Program-made: the position numbers and the translations under genes | Source of the DNA: an uncultured Peptococcaceae bacterium | GTDB lineage: Bacteria > Bacillota > Dehalobacteriia > UBA4068 > UBA4997 | Direction: 5' to 3' | Assembly (NCBI GenBank): GCA_947626615.1 | Contig: CANQSW010000025.1 | Location: 1 to 12,887, forward strand | DNA length: 12,887 nt | Shown here: in pieces, positions 12,402-12,887 of the stretch | Position numbering within the stretch: position 1 is the stretch's first letter | Layout of the letters: each line of letters opens with the position of its first letter | Notes under the pieces: generated by a model | What the model saw: only the letters and a program-made list of their open reading frames with translations | Database searches by the model: none | What the model was told of the DNA's origin: nothing

Positions 12402-12887
12402 TCAGGCTTCCAGAAGCTCGCTTTTGCGGCGCACCTCCGCCGCCAGCGGCCAACTCAGATATTCGCCGCTTTCCAGCAGACTAAGAGCCGTCTGCCTTGC
12501 CGCCTCGATCAGCCGCATATCCCGCGCCGGGTCGGCATATTTCAGCTCGGCCAGGCCGCTCTGCCGCGTGCCCAGCACCTCGCCCGCGCCGCGCAGCTTT
12601 AAGTCGGCCTCGGCGATCACGAAGCCGTCGTTCGTCTCGGTCAGCGTCCGCAGGCGCTCTCTGGCCACCGGGGTGCGCGCGTTGTTCAGCAGCAGGCAAT
12701 AGCTCTGCTCGCCGCCGCGGCCCACCCGGCCCCGCAGCTGGTGCAGCTGCGCCAGTCCGAAGCGCTCGGCGTCGCGTATCAGCATGACGGTGGCGTTCGG
12801 CACGTCCACGCCCACCTCGATCACGGTGGTGGCGACCAGAACTTTGGTTTCGCCCGCCGCAAAACGCCGCATTATAGCGGCTTTTTC
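12402..12887 (-). CDS. recG: ATP-dependent DNA helicase RecG (C-terminal part)
   Basis: About 161 C-terminal codons; the 5' part lies beyond the window. RecG is a monomeric SF2 translocase that remodels stalled forks and branch-migrates Holliday junctions. Visible elements of the second helicase lobe are motif V, VLVATTVIEVGVDVPNAT, and motif VI, QLHQLRGRVGRG. They are followed by the conserved tail with DGFVIAEADLKLRGAGEVLGTRQSG, which distinguishes RecG from other helicases (the TRG region precedes motif VI-distal sequences). The reading frame continues open through position 12887 (EKAAIMRRFAAGE), so the Met at 12872 is internal and not the start. Confidence 0.96.
   Translation of the reverse strand, partial: EKAAIMRRFAAGETKVLVATTVIEVGVDVPNATVMLIRDAERFGLAQLHQLRGRVGRGGEQSYCLLLNNARTPVARERLRTLTETNDGFVIAEADLKLRGAGEVLGTRQSGLAELKYADPARDMRLIEAARQTALSLLESGEYLSWPLAAEVRRKSELLEA

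Noticed and set aside
1..12887. CRISPR array, insertion sequence or phage integration
   Set aside because: No regularly spaced repeats, transposase, integrase or target-site duplications were seen. The window reads as ordinary chromosome.

Overview
This window looks like part of a chromosome from a fairly GC-rich Firmicute (Bacillota), most likely an anaerobic Clostridia-type lineage. The evidence is the RbgA/YlqF GTPase, a long-form HPF, strong GGAGG ribosome-binding sites, Firmicutes-style tRNAs, lipoproteins with classical lipoboxes and, above all, what appears to be an OLE RNA gene followed by oapA. The species cannot be named from the sequence alone.

The most interesting locus is at 1-1147 on the minus strand. 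A near-consensus promoter (1147-1120) lies immediately behind yraN and drives about 600 nt with no credible ORF but many strong helices, including a 10-bp long-range helix whose G-U pair exists only on the minus strand. A TTG-started membrane protein resembling OapA (1-478, cut by the window edge) follows. Length, structure and partner gene fit OLE RNA, the large Firmicutes ncRNA that forms a membrane complex with OapA. Upstream on the same strand is the unit ylqF(rbgA)-rnhB-yraN (3129-1159), for 50S assembly and nucleic-acid metabolism. A promoter at 3242-3215 drives it.

A short plus-strand tRNA operon, tRNA-Met(CAU) and tRNA-Glu(CUC), lies at 3393-3549 and ends in an 18-bp perfect hairpin. 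A structured 120-nt gap and a second perfect hairpin separate it from hpf (minus, 4277-3756). Next comes a minus-strand gene set (8102-4377) of three secreted lipoproteins: a two-module beta-repeat lipoprotein, its one-module paralogue, and a PstS-like phosphate-type binding protein with no permease nearby.

The plus strand at 8204-11331 is a D/L-methionine ABC importer (metN, metI, metQ). metQ is separated from metNI by a 456-nt interval. That interval holds a perfect-consensus promoter, a 35-codon ORF with an RYMCRYMRRLC core, an intrinsic terminator, a second mini-ORF with an ideal Shine-Dalgarno, and then metQ's own promoter, so it resembles a leader or attenuator. A 15-bp bidirectional terminator closes metQ. 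Convergent to it on the minus strand are a secreted protein with a copper-amine-oxidase-N-like (stalk) domain (12355-11357) and, just upstream, the 3' end of recG (runs off the window at 12887).
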